From positions 1 to 10,195 of the forward strand of contig DASRMP010000034.1 of NCBI GenBank assembly GCA_035647855.1: a DNA stretch of 10,195 nucleotides, in the 5' to 3' direction. Below the pieces are notes generated by a model. The model was not told the origin of the DNA. It saw nothing but the letters and a program-made list of their open reading frames with translations, and did no database searches. A program made the position numbers and the translations under genes. The stretch is from JAAZBW01 sp035647855. Its GTDB lineage: Bacteria; Actinomycetota; Actinomycetes; Actinomycetales; Actinomycetaceae. This document shows positions 1-7,125 of the stretch, piece by piece; position 1 is the stretch's first letter; each line of letters opens with the position of its first letter.

Positions 1-987
1 CTCGAGCACCGTGTACGCGACGAGTTCCCCCCTCGCCTCCGACCGCCCGTCGGCATCCGGTTCCCCGCCGACCTCCGACCGCCCGCCGGCATCCAGTTCC
101 CCGCCGGCCTCCGACCGCCCGCCGGCATCCGGTTCCCCGCCTGCCTCCGCGACCGCAGCCACCGTCACCCAGATCATGCCCTTGGCGAGGGCGCGCTGGT
201 CATTGTAGGCGATGCGCTCGGCGGTGAAGTCGTCGGCGTCGAAGCTCAAACCGCCCGTTGGCATGTCCACGCTCATCCGACGGCGCAGCTGCGCCATGCC
301 CTCCAAATGATGCTCGGGCGTGGGCCCGGTCCAGGTCACGAGTCGGTAGCCGCTCGCGTGCGCGGCTGCGTGATCCCGGAAGCGCAGCACGCCGGCCAGC
401 CATTCCTCGCGATCCGGTCCAGCGGGCGGGATGGTCAGTGTGCTGATCCGCTCGACCTGCTCGAACTGGAAACCGAGTTCGAGCAGCCACCGGATCGCCG
501 GCAGCTTCCCGTCCACGGCACCGAATCCCGTTGGCGGGACGATGGCGCCGGGCGCATCCTGCGGGACCACGGCGCCCGTGACCCACACCTGGGCGGTCGA
601 GCGGCCGGAGGCCAGGATCGCTTCGCGGAGCGCCTCCTTCAGAGCGGTGCCGATGCCACGGCCCCGGGCGTGCGGTTGCACCCAGAGGTAGACGAAGGCG
701 AGATGCTTGTTCTCCTGCAGCGGGAACTGAACGAACGCGTTTCCGAGGACCTCGGACGGATGCGGATCAGCCGGATCCGCGGAGTCCGTGAGAGCGAGGA
801 ACCGCTGTGACGTCCAGAACTTCGTGGACTTCCAGGACTCAAGCGTGGCCTCGTCCGATTCGGAGAAGTCCCCGTGGCCGTAGACGATCAGATCGGCATC
901 ACGGGCCAGCCGGGCGAAGGCGCGCTGGTTCGGCTCGAGCGCGGTGGCGTCCGCACTTGGTACCGCGAGCTCGATGATCTTCACCAC
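1..987 (-). CDS. Tandem-domain GNAT N-acetyltransferase, 3' end cut off by the window edge
   Basis: Seen: an uninterrupted frame of 329 codons runs from GTG at 987 (or the adjacent GTG at 984) to base 1 with no stop, so the C-terminus lies outside. The first half is a GNAT fold: an acetyl-CoA binding motif A at residues 103-116 (VQPHARGRGIGTAL, matching Q/RxxGxG/A) follows the strand HLAFVYLWV, and a later IRWLLELGFQ helix is typical of GNAT domains. Residues 215-329 look like the start of a second GNAT domain (RMSVDMP, then a beta hairpin IWVTVAAV...GELVAYTVLE); its own motif A would be off the edge. Between the two hairpin strands, residues 282-318 are a repeated Gly/Glu/Asp/Arg-rich insert. 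Known: such two-domain GNATs are common in Actinobacteria and include mycothiol synthase, but most have no known substrate. Inferred: acetyl-CoA-dependent N-acylation of an unknown small molecule or protein. No SD precedes the start; a leaderless transcript is plausible. An ATG-only gene search would miss this gene. Confidence 0.85.
   Translation of the reverse strand, partial: MVKIIELAVPSADATALEPNQRAFARLARDADLIVYGHGDFSESDEATLESWKSTKFWTSQRFLALTDSADPADPHPSEVLGNAFVQFPLQENKHLAFVYLWVQPHARGRGIGTALKEALREAILASGRSTAQVWVTGAVVPQDAPGAIVPPTGFGAVDGKLPAIRWLLELGFQFEQVERISTLTIPPAGPDREEWLAGVLRFRDHAAAHASGYRLVTWTGPTPEHHLEGMAQLRRRMSVDMPTGGLSFDADDFTAERIAYNDQRALAKGMIWVTVAAVAEAGGEPDAGGRSEAGGELDAGGRSEVGGEPDADGRSEARGELVAYTVLE
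25..150. repeat. 36-bp direct tandem repeat, about 3.5 copies, in frame inside the GNAT gene
   Basis: Copies lie at 25-60, 61-96 and 97-132, with a partial copy at 133-150. They differ at only a few positions and have no spacers. On the minus strand each unit encodes 12 residues (GGEPDAGGRSEA-like), so gain or loss of a unit preserves the frame. The insert sits in a loop between two predicted beta strands of the second GNAT domain. The repeat lies right at the window edge, where copy number may be uncertain. Confidence 0.9.
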
Positions 988-993
988 GGAACG

Positions 994-1023
994 AGTGTGA
1001 CACCGACGAGCGGAGACTGTCGA
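994..1023 (-). promoter_or_regulatory. Candidate promoter for the GNAT gene (leaderless)
   Basis: Read on the minus strand, TCGACA (1023-1018) and CACACT (999-994) are separated by 18 bases and fit a housekeeping-sigma -35/-10 pair. The expected transcription start falls at about 987, the first base of the proposed GTG start codon. This agrees with the lack of any SD sequence. It is a pattern match by eye only. Confidence 0.35.
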
Positions 1024-1115
1024 TGGATTTTCGCCGCCGCGTCCCGACGACGACGACGAAGCCCCCCGCCTCCATGACGTGAACCCCGGTCCGGCCAACG
1101 ACGCCAACGCCTCAG

Positions 1116-2246
1116 CTACGGGGCACCGGGCTCGAACGGCATCATCCGCGCCACGACCGCCCGGTGGTCCGTCCCCTGCATCTCCACAATCCAGCCGGCA
1201 GTCGGCGTCCAGTGCGCCGGATCGACGAGCACGCGGTCGATGGGGGCGCCGAGGAAGGCGGGCACGGCGTCGGGCCATGTGCCCCAGCCGCCCGCACCGG
1301 CCTCGACCATGACGTCCACGTAACCGCAGTCGTCGAACCAGGCGGTGTGGTCTCGGGTCGCATTGAAGTCACCCCCGACAATCCCCCATGCGTCCGCGCG
1401 GCACTGACCCACGGCGTCGCGGACCTCGTTGACCCAACGTGCCTGGTGGTCGGAGGTGTCGGGAATGCCGTAGAGCGCGCTGAGAGGCCACGGGGTGGGA
1501 GGCGGGAAGGCGTGGACGGCGGTGATGGTGGGGCCTGCCTCGGCGGGGATCGCCTGCGCGGAGCCGAGGATGGGGCTGCCGCCGTCGTCGTAGAGGCCAA
1601 AGGATTCGGCGACGAGCAGAGAGGTGTCCCGGGAGTCGCGCTTGAGGAGCGGGATGGCCTGGAATGGGGTGCCATCGAGCGCGAGGACGTCCGTCACGTG
1701 GATGGCCACGATGATCGGCGTCTCGGGCAGCAGGACGACATCGGCCTCGGATGCGCGGATCAACTCGGCGATGTCCGCGACCGGTACGTTCGTCCACTGC
1801 GTGTTCAGCACGACGACGGTCACCTCGCCCGGCTCCGCGGGTGTGGCGGCGAGGCCTTCGAGCGTGGTGCGTGCGCCGGAATCGAGGCCGCGGGCGGAAA
1901 GTACGGCGAGGTTGATGCCACCGGTTGCAGCGAGAGCGAGCGCCAGAGTCAACGAGATGGCCGGGAACGGCGGCGGGACGGGTTTGTTGCGCGCGCGACT
2001 GCGCGGGTTGATGCTGCGGATGATGCGACGGCGCCGAATGGCGGTGGCGCTGAAGAACGTGAAGGCGGCGAGCGCGGCCACGAGCAGCGCCGTCGCGACG
2101 AGGCCGCGGGCCGAAACGGCTTGCGCGAATGGGGCGATGTGCTGGAGGCGGAGCAGAGGCGCGGCGGTGACCGCGAGCGCCGGCAGGATCAGAAGCGCGG
2201 CGGCGATCCAGCGGAGGGCGCGGAGGAGGAATCGTCGAGGGGGCAC
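1116..2246 (-). CDS. Membrane-anchored endonuclease/exonuclease/phosphatase (EEP) family protein
   Basis: A 376-residue protein. Three hydrophobic segments (about residues 12-35, 49-69 and 95-118) precede a C-terminal EEP (DNase I-like) domain from about residue 143. Hallmark residues are in order: Asn148 (VVLNTQW), the metal-binding Glu175 (LLPET), His245 (AVHAF), GGDFNAT at 291-297 with Asp293 and Asn295, Asp337 (IDRVLV), and the terminal Asp360-His361 (GTDHR). With all catalytic positions present, it should be an active Mg-dependent phosphodiesterase or phosphatase. The TM layout suggests the domain faces outside the membrane; the substrate (phospholipid head group, nucleotide, DNA) is unknown. 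I chose GTG 2246 because an ATG at 2315 would add 23 residues with poor codon bias (CGA, GGG, CTT, CAT) that span a 10-bp repeat. A GTG start gives the usual MPPRRFLLRA basic lead-in to TM1. No SD is visible; GAAGAT at 2258-2253 is a weak -10 six bases upstream. It lies 128 bp upstream of the GNAT gene on the same strand; whether they are cotranscribed is open. Confidence 0.88.
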   Translation of the reverse strand: MPPRRFLLRALRWIAAALLILPALAVTAAPLLRLQHIAPFAQAVSARGLVATALLVAALAAFTFFSATAIRRRRIIRSINPRSRARNKPVPPPFPAISLTLALALAATGGINLAVLSARGLDSGARTTLEGLAATPAEPGEVTVVVLNTQWTNVPVADIAELIRASEADVVLLPETPIIVAIHVTDVLALDGTPFQAIPLLKRDSRDTSLLVAESFGLYDDGGSPILGSAQAIPAEAGPTITAVHAFPPPTPWPLSALYGIPDTSDHQARWVNEVRDAVGQCRADAWGIVGGDFNATRDHTAWFDDCGYVDVMVEAGAGGWGTWPDAVPAFLGAPIDRVLVDPAHWTPTAGWIVEMQGTDHRAVVARMMPFEPGAP

Positions 2247-2286
2247 ACGTCTATCTTCACAGTCGGCGGGGACATGAAGCCCTCGG

Positions 2287-2316
2287 ACCTCGCAAGACCT
2301 CACAAGGCCCCACAAG
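2287..2316. repeat. Three imperfect 10-bp tandem repeats upstream of the EEP gene
   Basis: Read on the minus strand, three consecutive units fit CTTGYGRGGY (2316-2307, 2306-2297, 2296-2287). They lie about 41-70 bases upstream of the proposed GTG start of the EEP gene. The 10-bp period equals roughly one helical turn, so the units would present the same DNA face. A regulator site is possible, but no partner is known. Confidence 0.55.
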
Positions 2317-2332
2317 GTCCCGGACCGGTTGC

Positions 2333-2611
2333 CTACCGGCGGTCGCGCCCCGCCACGCGGTTACCGCGCCCGGTGAACCTGTGCAGCAGCCAGATCAGCA
2401 CGACGGCGCCAAGGAGCGCCGTTACGAAGGTGCCTATCCAGCTACCGGTGCCCTGCAGTCCAACGAGTGAGAGGAGGAACCCGCCGAGCATGCCGCCGAT
2501 GATTCCGATGACGATGTCGCCGATGATTCCGAAGCTGTTGTCGCTCTTCATGATGACGCTCGCGAGCCAGCCCGCGAGACCACCGACGATCAGCCACATG
2601 ATCCAATGCAT
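2333..2611 (-). CDS. GlsB/YeaQ/YmgE family stress-response membrane protein
   Basis: A 92-residue, highly hydrophobic protein of the usual length for this family (also called transglycosylase-associated protein). It has three membrane segments: MHWIMWLIVGGLAGWLASVIM, a Gly-rich IGDIVIGIIGGMLGGFLLSLVG stretch with glycine-zipper spacing, and IGTFVTALLGAVVLIWLL. A short basic tail (HRFTGRGNRVAGRDRR) follows. The ATG at 2611 is set by a good SD (AAGGGAG, about 2624-2618) six bases upstream; a longer in-frame extension to 2788 would translate the intergenic 24-bp repeat and has no SD. Known: family members are induced by acid, osmotic or envelope stress in several bacteria, and their biochemical role is unsettled. 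It is divergent from hrpA and lies 86 bp upstream of the EEP gene on the same strand. A weak stem (CCGGT/ACCGG, loop of 5, at 2325-2339) overlaps its stop codon but has no T-tract. Confidence 0.93.
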   Translation of the reverse strand: MHWIMWLIVGGLAGWLASVIMKSDNSFGIIGDIVIGIIGGMLGGFLLSLVGLQGTGSWIGTFVTALLGAVVLIWLLHRFTGRGNRVAGRDRR

Positions 2612-2685
2612 TGTGCTCTCCCTTCTTCCGGCACCAGCGGGGTGATTGGTGCACCGAAAGAAAGGTAACAACAACAAAGCAGAAC

Positions 2686-2741
2686 CGCAGGTTGAGGTCG
2701 CACGCGCGCCGCAGGTTGAGGTCGCACGCGCGCCGCAGGTT
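2686..2741. repeat. 24-bp tandem repeat, 2.3 copies, between glsB-like gene and hrpA
   Basis: Two identical 24-bp units (2687-2710 and 2711-2734) are followed by the first 7 bases of a third. The unit begins GCAGGTTGAGGTCGCACG. It lies in the divergent intergenic region (2612-2780), so it sits between the two promoters. The unit length is a multiple of three, and the hrpA frame stays open across it from TTG 2646 or GTG 2649, where it would encode QVEVARAP twice. The rest of the intergenic region holds the palindrome GGTGCACC (2648-2655) and an A-rich stretch (2656-2682), the most AT-rich part of the neighbourhood. Confidence 0.9.
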
Positions 2742-2745
2742 CGGG

Positions 2746-2773
2746 CTGTCCCGCCCGGCTCATGGGCGAGAAT
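2746..2773 (+). promoter_or_regulatory. Candidate leaderless promoter for hrpA
   Basis: CTGTCC (2746-2751) and GAGAAT (2768-2773) are spaced by 16 bases and weakly match -35/-10 hexamers. Seven bases after the -10 comes ATG 2781, so the transcript would begin at the start codon. This is the main reason for preferring ATG 2781 over ATG 2772, which overlaps the -10. The match is modest. Confidence 0.3.
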
Positions 2774-2780
2774 GGCTCCC

Positions 2781-5700
2781 ATGCCCAAGCTTGCGCGCCG
2801 GCGGCCGGCCTACACCCCCGAACAGATCGCCAACCGTCGCGCCTCGCTTCCGGCCATCCGCTACCCGGAGGAACTCCCGGTCTCCGTGCGCCGGGAGGAC
2901 ATCGCACGCGCAATCGCCGAGAACCAGGTGGTGGTTGTCTCCGGCGAGACCGGCTCCGGCAAGACCACCCAGATCCCCAAGATCTGCCTCGAACTCGGCC
3001 GCGGGATCACCGGCATGATCGGCCACACGCAGCCCCGACGGATCGCCGCACGCTCGGTCGCGGATCGCATCAGCGAGGAACTCGGTGTGGAGTTGGGGAC
3101 TGTAGTCGGGTATCAGGTGCGGTTCACGGACCTCGTCTCCGGTTCCACCCTGGTCAAACTCATGACCGACGGCATCCTCCTCGCCGAGATCCAGCGCGAT
3201 CCGATGCTGACGCGCTACGACACCATCATCATCGACGAAGCCCACGAGCGGTCCCTCAACATCGATTTCCTGCTCGGCTACCTCGCCGGCCTCCTCCCCC
3301 GCCGACCGGATCTGAAACTCATCATCACGTCCGCCACCATCGACTCCGCCCGCTTCGCCGCGCACTTCGGCCCCCGCACCGCCGCCGCGGCAGCCGCCCG
3401 CAAGCGCGGGGATCGCGCCGAGGCCGGGAGGCCCGCGCCCGTCGTCGAGGTGTCGGGGCGCACCTATCCGGTCGAGATCCGTTGGCGTCCCCTCGTCCCC
3501 GACGACGACGCCGAGCCGATCGACCAGTTCACCGGTATCTGCCTCGCCGTCGATGAACTGATGACCGAAGGCCCCGGCGATATCCTCGTGTTCCTCTCCG
3601 GTGAGCGCGAGATCCGTGACGCCGAGGACGCCCTCATTGACCACCTCGGCGAACGCCACGTCAACCTGGGGGCGCGGCATCCGCGACCGGACGCCGTCGA
3701 GATCGTGCCGCTGTACGCACGGCTCTCGGCGGCGGAGCAGCATCGCATCTTCGAGAAGCACATTCCGCGGCGGATCGTGCTGGCCACGAACGTGGCGGAG
3801 ACGTCACTGACGGTGCCGGGGATCCGGTACGTGGTGGACCCGGGCACGGCGCGCATCTCCAGGTACTCCACCCGCACGAAGGTGCAGCGGCTGCCGATCG
3901 AGCCGATTGCGCAGGCCTCGGCGAACCAGCGCTCGGGCCGTTCCGGCCGCGTCATCGACGGCATCGCGATCCGGCTCTACTCCGAGGCCGACTTCACCTC
4001 GCGCCCCGAGTACACGGAGCCGGAGATTCTGCGGACGTCGCTGGCGTCGGTGATTCTGCAGATGGCAGCGATCGGGCTCGGCGATGTGGAGAAGTTCCCG
4101 TTCGTGGACCCGCCGGACACACGCGCGATTCGCGACGGCGTCGCGCAGTTGATCGAGATCGGCGCCCTGGAGGTGGGGGCGGGCGCGGCGCGTGGGCGCG
4201 ACGGCACCGGCAGCCCGCCCGGCAGCCCGCCCGGCAGCCCCTCCGGCACCGCGCCGCGCCTCACCACCATCGGCCGGCAACTCGCGCGCCTCCCCATCGA
4301 CCCGCGCCTGGGGCGCATGCTCCTCGAGGCCGACAAGAACGGCTGCGCGTCCGAGGTGCTCGTGATCGTGGCGGCACTCTCGGTGCAGGATGTCCGCGAG
4401 CGCCCCACGGAGAAGCAGCAGCAGGCCGACCAGTTCCACCGGCGCTTCACCGATCCGAGTTCGGACTTCCTCGCGTACCTCAACCTGTGGCGCTACCTGC
4501 GGGTCCGCCAGCGGGACCTCGGTTCCTCGGCGTTCCGCCGGCTCGCCCGCACGGAGTACCTCAACTTCCTGAGGTTCAGGGAGTGGCAGGACGTGGTCGG
4601 GCAGTTGCGGCAGCTCGCGCGGCCACTGGGGATGACGCTGCGGCCCATCTCCCTGCCGCGTGAACACGAGTTCCCGCGGGATGCGACGTCCGCCGAGATA
4701 GCGGGCGCCGTCGTCGCGTACGGGCAGGGACCGGGGGCCGCCGCCGCGGACGATGTCCACCGCTCGCTGCTCGTCGGCCTGCTCGGCAACCTCGGCACCT
4801 GGGACGAGCAACGCCGCGACTACGAGGGCGCCCGCGGCACGCACTTCGTCATCTGGCCCGGGTCCGGCCTCGTGAAGAAGCGCTACGACTGGGTGATGGC
4901 CGCCGAACTCGTGGAGACGAGCCGCCTGTTCGCGCGCACTGTCTCCCGCATCGACGCCCGCTGGATCGAGCCCGCGGCCGCGCACCTGGTCAAGAGGCAG
5001 CACTCGGAGCCGTACTGGTCCTCGCGCAACGGCGCGGCCATGGTCCACGAGAAGGTGACGTTGTACGGGCTGACCGTCGTCGCGGATCGGACGATCCTGC
5101 TCGCCTCACTCGGCTCCGACCTCGCCCGCGCCGACGCCCGCGAGATGTTCATCCGGCACGCCCTCGTGGGCGGCGAGTGGCGCAGCCGCCACAAGTTCGT
5201 GGCGGAGAACCGCGCGCTGCTCGAGGAGGCGGAGGAACTGGAGAATCGGGCGCGGCGCCGGGGGCTGGTCGCGGACGACGGCACCCTCTTCGACTTCTAC
5301 GACGAACGCCTCCCGGACAACATCGTCTCCTCCCGTCACTTCGACGCCTGGTGGAAGAACGAGCGCCACAGCCGTCCCGAGCTGCTCACTTTCTCGCGCG
5401 GACTTCTCCTCCCGAACGCCCACATCGACGAATCCGCCTTCCCCACCACCTGGCGCCAGGGCGATCTCACCCTGCCGATCACCTACAACTTCGACCCCAC
5501 CGCCCGCGACGACGGCCTCACCATCCACATCCCGATCGCTGTGCTGGCGCGCGTGGCCGATGCCGGATTCGACTGGCTGGTGCCCGGCATGCGCGACGAG
5601 TTGGCGGTCGCCACCATCAAGGCCCTCCCGAAGCGCACGCGCGTCCAGTTGGTCCCCGCGCCGGACACCGCCGCCGCGATCGTCCGTTTCATCGACGACG

Positions 5701-7019
5701 ACGGCGCCGCTCCCGCGGCCGAGACGCAGGCGAGCGGTTACGTAGCGCCGGAGGAGCCCTGGACGGACGCCTTCGCGCGGGCCGCCCGCGCCGTGCGGGG
5801 CGTCGGCATCCCTCCTGAGGAGTTCGATCCGGAGGGACTTCCGAAGCATCTGCGCGCGACGTTCCAGGTCGAGGCGCCGAACGGCACCGTCATGGCGGCG
5901 TCCAAGTCGCTGTTTTCGCTCCAGCGGAGACTCGCGGCGGAGTCGCGGGAGGCGGTTCGCTCGGTGGTGCGCGGCGCGGTGCGCGCGGCGCGTGCCGAGG
6001 AGGAGCACGCCGCGGAGGAGCGCGCCGCCCCCGGTGGCGCGTCGTCTGGCCGGACTGCCGGCGCAGGCCGATCCCCAGATGCAGGTGTGGCGGCGGGAGA
6101 GGGCGGGGGCGTCGTCGTCGGGATGGAGGAGCGACCCGAGCTGACGGACTTCCCGGGGGAGGCGATTCCGGGGTCGGTGACGTCGCGGGGACCGGGTGGA
6201 TTCGAGGTGCGCGGGTACCCGGCGCTGATGGCGGGGGTGGACGGATCGGTGGCGTTGCGGGTGCTTCCGAGCGCTCTGGATCAGGCGCGGGCGCATCCGA
6301 GGGGCGCGGTGGGGTTGGCGTTGTCGCAGGTGCGGCTCGGGACCGATCGCGTGACCACGCGCTGGGGCGGAGCGGCCGCGCTGGCCCTCGCCACCTCTCC
6401 GTATCCGAGCACCGCGGCGTTGGTCGAGGACGTGCAGCGGCACGCGGCGCTCGCACTCGCGGAGGAATGGGCAGCCGACCACGTGCCGCTCGATTCGCTG
6501 CGCAGGCGCGCGGACTTCGACTCGCTCGTGGCGTTCCTGCGGGAACGTCTGGAGGACGGGGTGTTCCGGGTGGTCGGGGTGCTCGTGGAGGTGCTGACGG
6601 CGTGGCGGGAGACGGATCGGGCGATCAGGGAATCCTCCTCGTTGGCATTGCTGGACACGGTGAGCGAGGTGCGCGAACAGGTGAGCGGGCTGGTGTATCC
6701 GGGGTTCGCGTCTGCGACACCCGCCTCGCGGCTTTCTGACCTGGTGCGATATCTCAAGGCGGCGCGGATGCGGGTGGAGAGGGCGGCGTCGAGTCCGAGG
6801 GGGGATGCGACGTCGGCGTGGAAAGTCCGCGATCTGACCCGCGACTGGGAGGAAGCCGTGGAGGCGCAGGCGCGGATGGCGCCGGACCCCGCGCGCGAGG
6901 CGATGCTCGCGGAGGTGCGGTGGCTGCTGGAGGAGTACCGGGTCTCGCTGTTTGCGCAGCAGCTTGGGACTCGGGGGAAGGTGTCGGAGGTTCGGATCCG
7001 GCGGATGCTGGAGGACTGA
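2781..7019 (+). CDS. hrpA: ATP-dependent RNA helicase HrpA (DEAH box)
   Basis: A 1412-residue DEAH/RHA helicase. Motifs from ATG 2781: Walker A GETGSGKT (55-62), QPRR after strand 2, DEAH at 152-155, SAT at 184-186, ILVFLSGEREI, ATNVAETS at 335-342 and QRSGRSGR at 383-390. The HA2/winged-helix region follows (about 413-542), then an OB-fold NTPase-associated domain (about 660-772) and a long DUF3418 tail (about 780-1412) that marks HrpA as opposed to shorter HrpB. Known: E. coli HrpA takes part in mRNA processing and the rescue of stalled ribosomes; cytoplasmic. The protein is somewhat longer than the roughly 1300 residues usual for the family. The excess lies in low-complexity inserts: an Ala/Arg-rich insert after motif III (about 200-225), a GSPP tandem repeat (477-488), and a Gly/Ala/Glu-rich linker inside the DUF3418 region (about 1073-1115). 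Start: ATG 2781 or ATG 2772, both without a convincing SD; the frame is open back to TTG 2646. It is probably monocistronic, with a separate gene 106 bp downstream. All core motifs are intact, so it should be active. Confidence 0.97.
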   Translation: MPKLARRRPAYTPEQIANRRASLPAIRYPEELPVSVRREDIARAIAENQVVVVSGETGSGKTTQIPKICLELGRGITGMIGHTQPRRIAARSVADRISEELGVELGTVVGYQVRFTDLVSGSTLVKLMTDGILLAEIQRDPMLTRYDTIIIDEAHERSLNIDFLLGYLAGLLPRRPDLKLIITSATIDSARFAAHFGPRTAAAAAARKRGDRAEAGRPAPVVEVSGRTYPVEIRWRPLVPDDDAEPIDQFTGICLAVDELMTEGPGDILVFLSGEREIRDAEDALIDHLGERHVNLGARHPRPDAVEIVPLYARLSAAEQHRIFEKHIPRRIVLATNVAETSLTVPGIRYVVDPGTARISRYSTRTKVQRLPIEPIAQASANQRSGRSGRVIDGIAIRLYSEADFTSRPEYTEPEILRTSLASVILQMAAIGLGDVEKFPFVDPPDTRAIRDGVAQLIEIGALEVGAGAARGRDGTGSPPGSPPGSPSGTAPRLTTIGRQLARLPIDPRLGRMLLEADKNGCASEVLVIVAALSVQDVRERPTEKQQQADQFHRRFTDPSSDFLAYLNLWRYLRVRQRDLGSSAFRRLARTEYLNFLRFREWQDVVGQLRQLARPLGMTLRPISLPREHEFPRDATSAEIAGAVVAYGQGPGAAAADDVHRSLLVGLLGNLGTWDEQRRDYEGARGTHFVIWPGSGLVKKRYDWVMAAELVETSRLFARTVSRIDARWIEPAAAHLVKRQHSEPYWSSRNGAAMVHEKVTLYGLTVVADRTILLASLGSDLARADAREMFIRHALVGGEWRSRHKFVAENRALLEEAEELENRARRRGLVADDGTLFDFYDERLPDNIVSSRHFDAWWKNERHSRPELLTFSRGLLLPNAHIDESAFPTTWRQGDLTLPITYNFDPTARDDGLTIHIPIAVLARVADAGFDWLVPGMRDELAVATIKALPKRTRVQLVPAPDTAAAIVRFIDDDGAAPAAETQASGYVAPEEPWTDAFARAARAVRGVGIPPEEFDPEGLPKHLRATFQVEAPNGTVMAASKSLFSLQRRLAAESREAVRSVVRGAVRAARAEEEHAAEERAAPGGASSGRTAGAGRSPDAGVAAGEGGGVVVGMEERPELTDFPGEAIPGSVTSRGPGGFEVRGYPALMAGVDGSVALRVLPSALDQARAHPRGAVGLALSQVRLGTDRVTTRWGGAAALALATSPYPSTAALVEDVQRHAALALAEEWAADHVPLDSLRRRADFDSLVAFLRERLEDGVFRVVGVLVEVLTAWRETDRAIRESSSLALLDTVSEVREQVSGLVYPGFASATPASRLSDLVRYLKAARMRVERAASSPRGDATSAWKVRDLTRDWEEAVEAQARMAPDPAREAMLAEVRWLLEEYRVSLFAQQLGTRGKVSEVRIRRMLED
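4209..4244. repeat. 12-bp tandem repeat (three copies) inside hrpA
   Basis: Three units of GGCAGCCCGCCC (the third is GGCAGCCCCTCC) encode GSPPGSPPGSPS at HrpA residues 477-488. It is a Gly/Pro/Ser linker inserted between two parts of the winged-helix/HA2 region, just before LTTIGRQLARLP. The frame is preserved. Confidence 0.88.
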
Positions 7020-7113
7020 AGGCGAACTCCTGAGAGGGCTCATAGGTTTCCTGGCCGCGGTCTGGCACGGCCCCGGTACCTCTGAGAACATGGACGAGAC
7101 CATGGACGTACAT

Positions 7114-7118
7114 GGAGG
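7114..7118 (+). promoter_or_regulatory. Strong ribosome binding site for the small gene at 7126
   Basis: GGAGG lies seven bases before ATG 7126, a near-ideal SD that fixes this start among several in-frame choices. The leader just before it contains CATGGA three times (7089-7094, 7101-7106, 7111-7116), the last one overlapping the SD. The rest of the 106-bp gap after hrpA shows only a weak GGCCG/CGGCC stem (7053-7072) and no convincing terminator. Confidence 0.8.
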
Positions 7119-7125
7119 TGGCACG

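Noticed and set aside
25..150. 36-bp repeats resembling a CRISPR array in unit length
   Set aside because: The units are contiguous with no spacers, they are imperfect, and they translate in frame within the GNAT gene.
307..810. Plus-strand frame of 167 codons near the left edge
   Set aside because: It is antisense to the GNAT gene, whose minus-strand translation shows a clear acetyl-CoA binding motif and continuous homology-like sequence.
1040..1062. GAC/CGA triplet run between the GNAT and EEP genes
   Set aside because: It is a short simple-sequence run in a GC-rich spacer. No gene, promoter or conserved element is evident.
2325..2339. Small hairpin at the stop codon of the GlsB-like gene as a terminator
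   Set aside because: It has only five base pairs and no T-run; inverted repeats this short are expected by chance at this GC content.
1164..2645. Plus-strand frame of 493 codons opposite the EEP and GlsB-like genes
   Set aside because: It is a high-GC antisense shadow. The product is rich in Arg/Gly/Asp with no domain, and the minus strand encodes two recognisable proteins.
2646..2780. N-terminal extension of HrpA starting at TTG 2646 or GTG 2649
   Set aside because: There is only a weak SD, the extension encodes the 24-bp repeat and low-bias codons, and it would put the start only about 35 bases from the divergent gene. It is kept as an open question in the findings.
3804..5048. Minus-strand frame of 414 codons within hrpA
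   Set aside because: It is antisense to helicase motifs V and VI and the winged-helix region. Its composition is that of a frame shadow and it has no SD.
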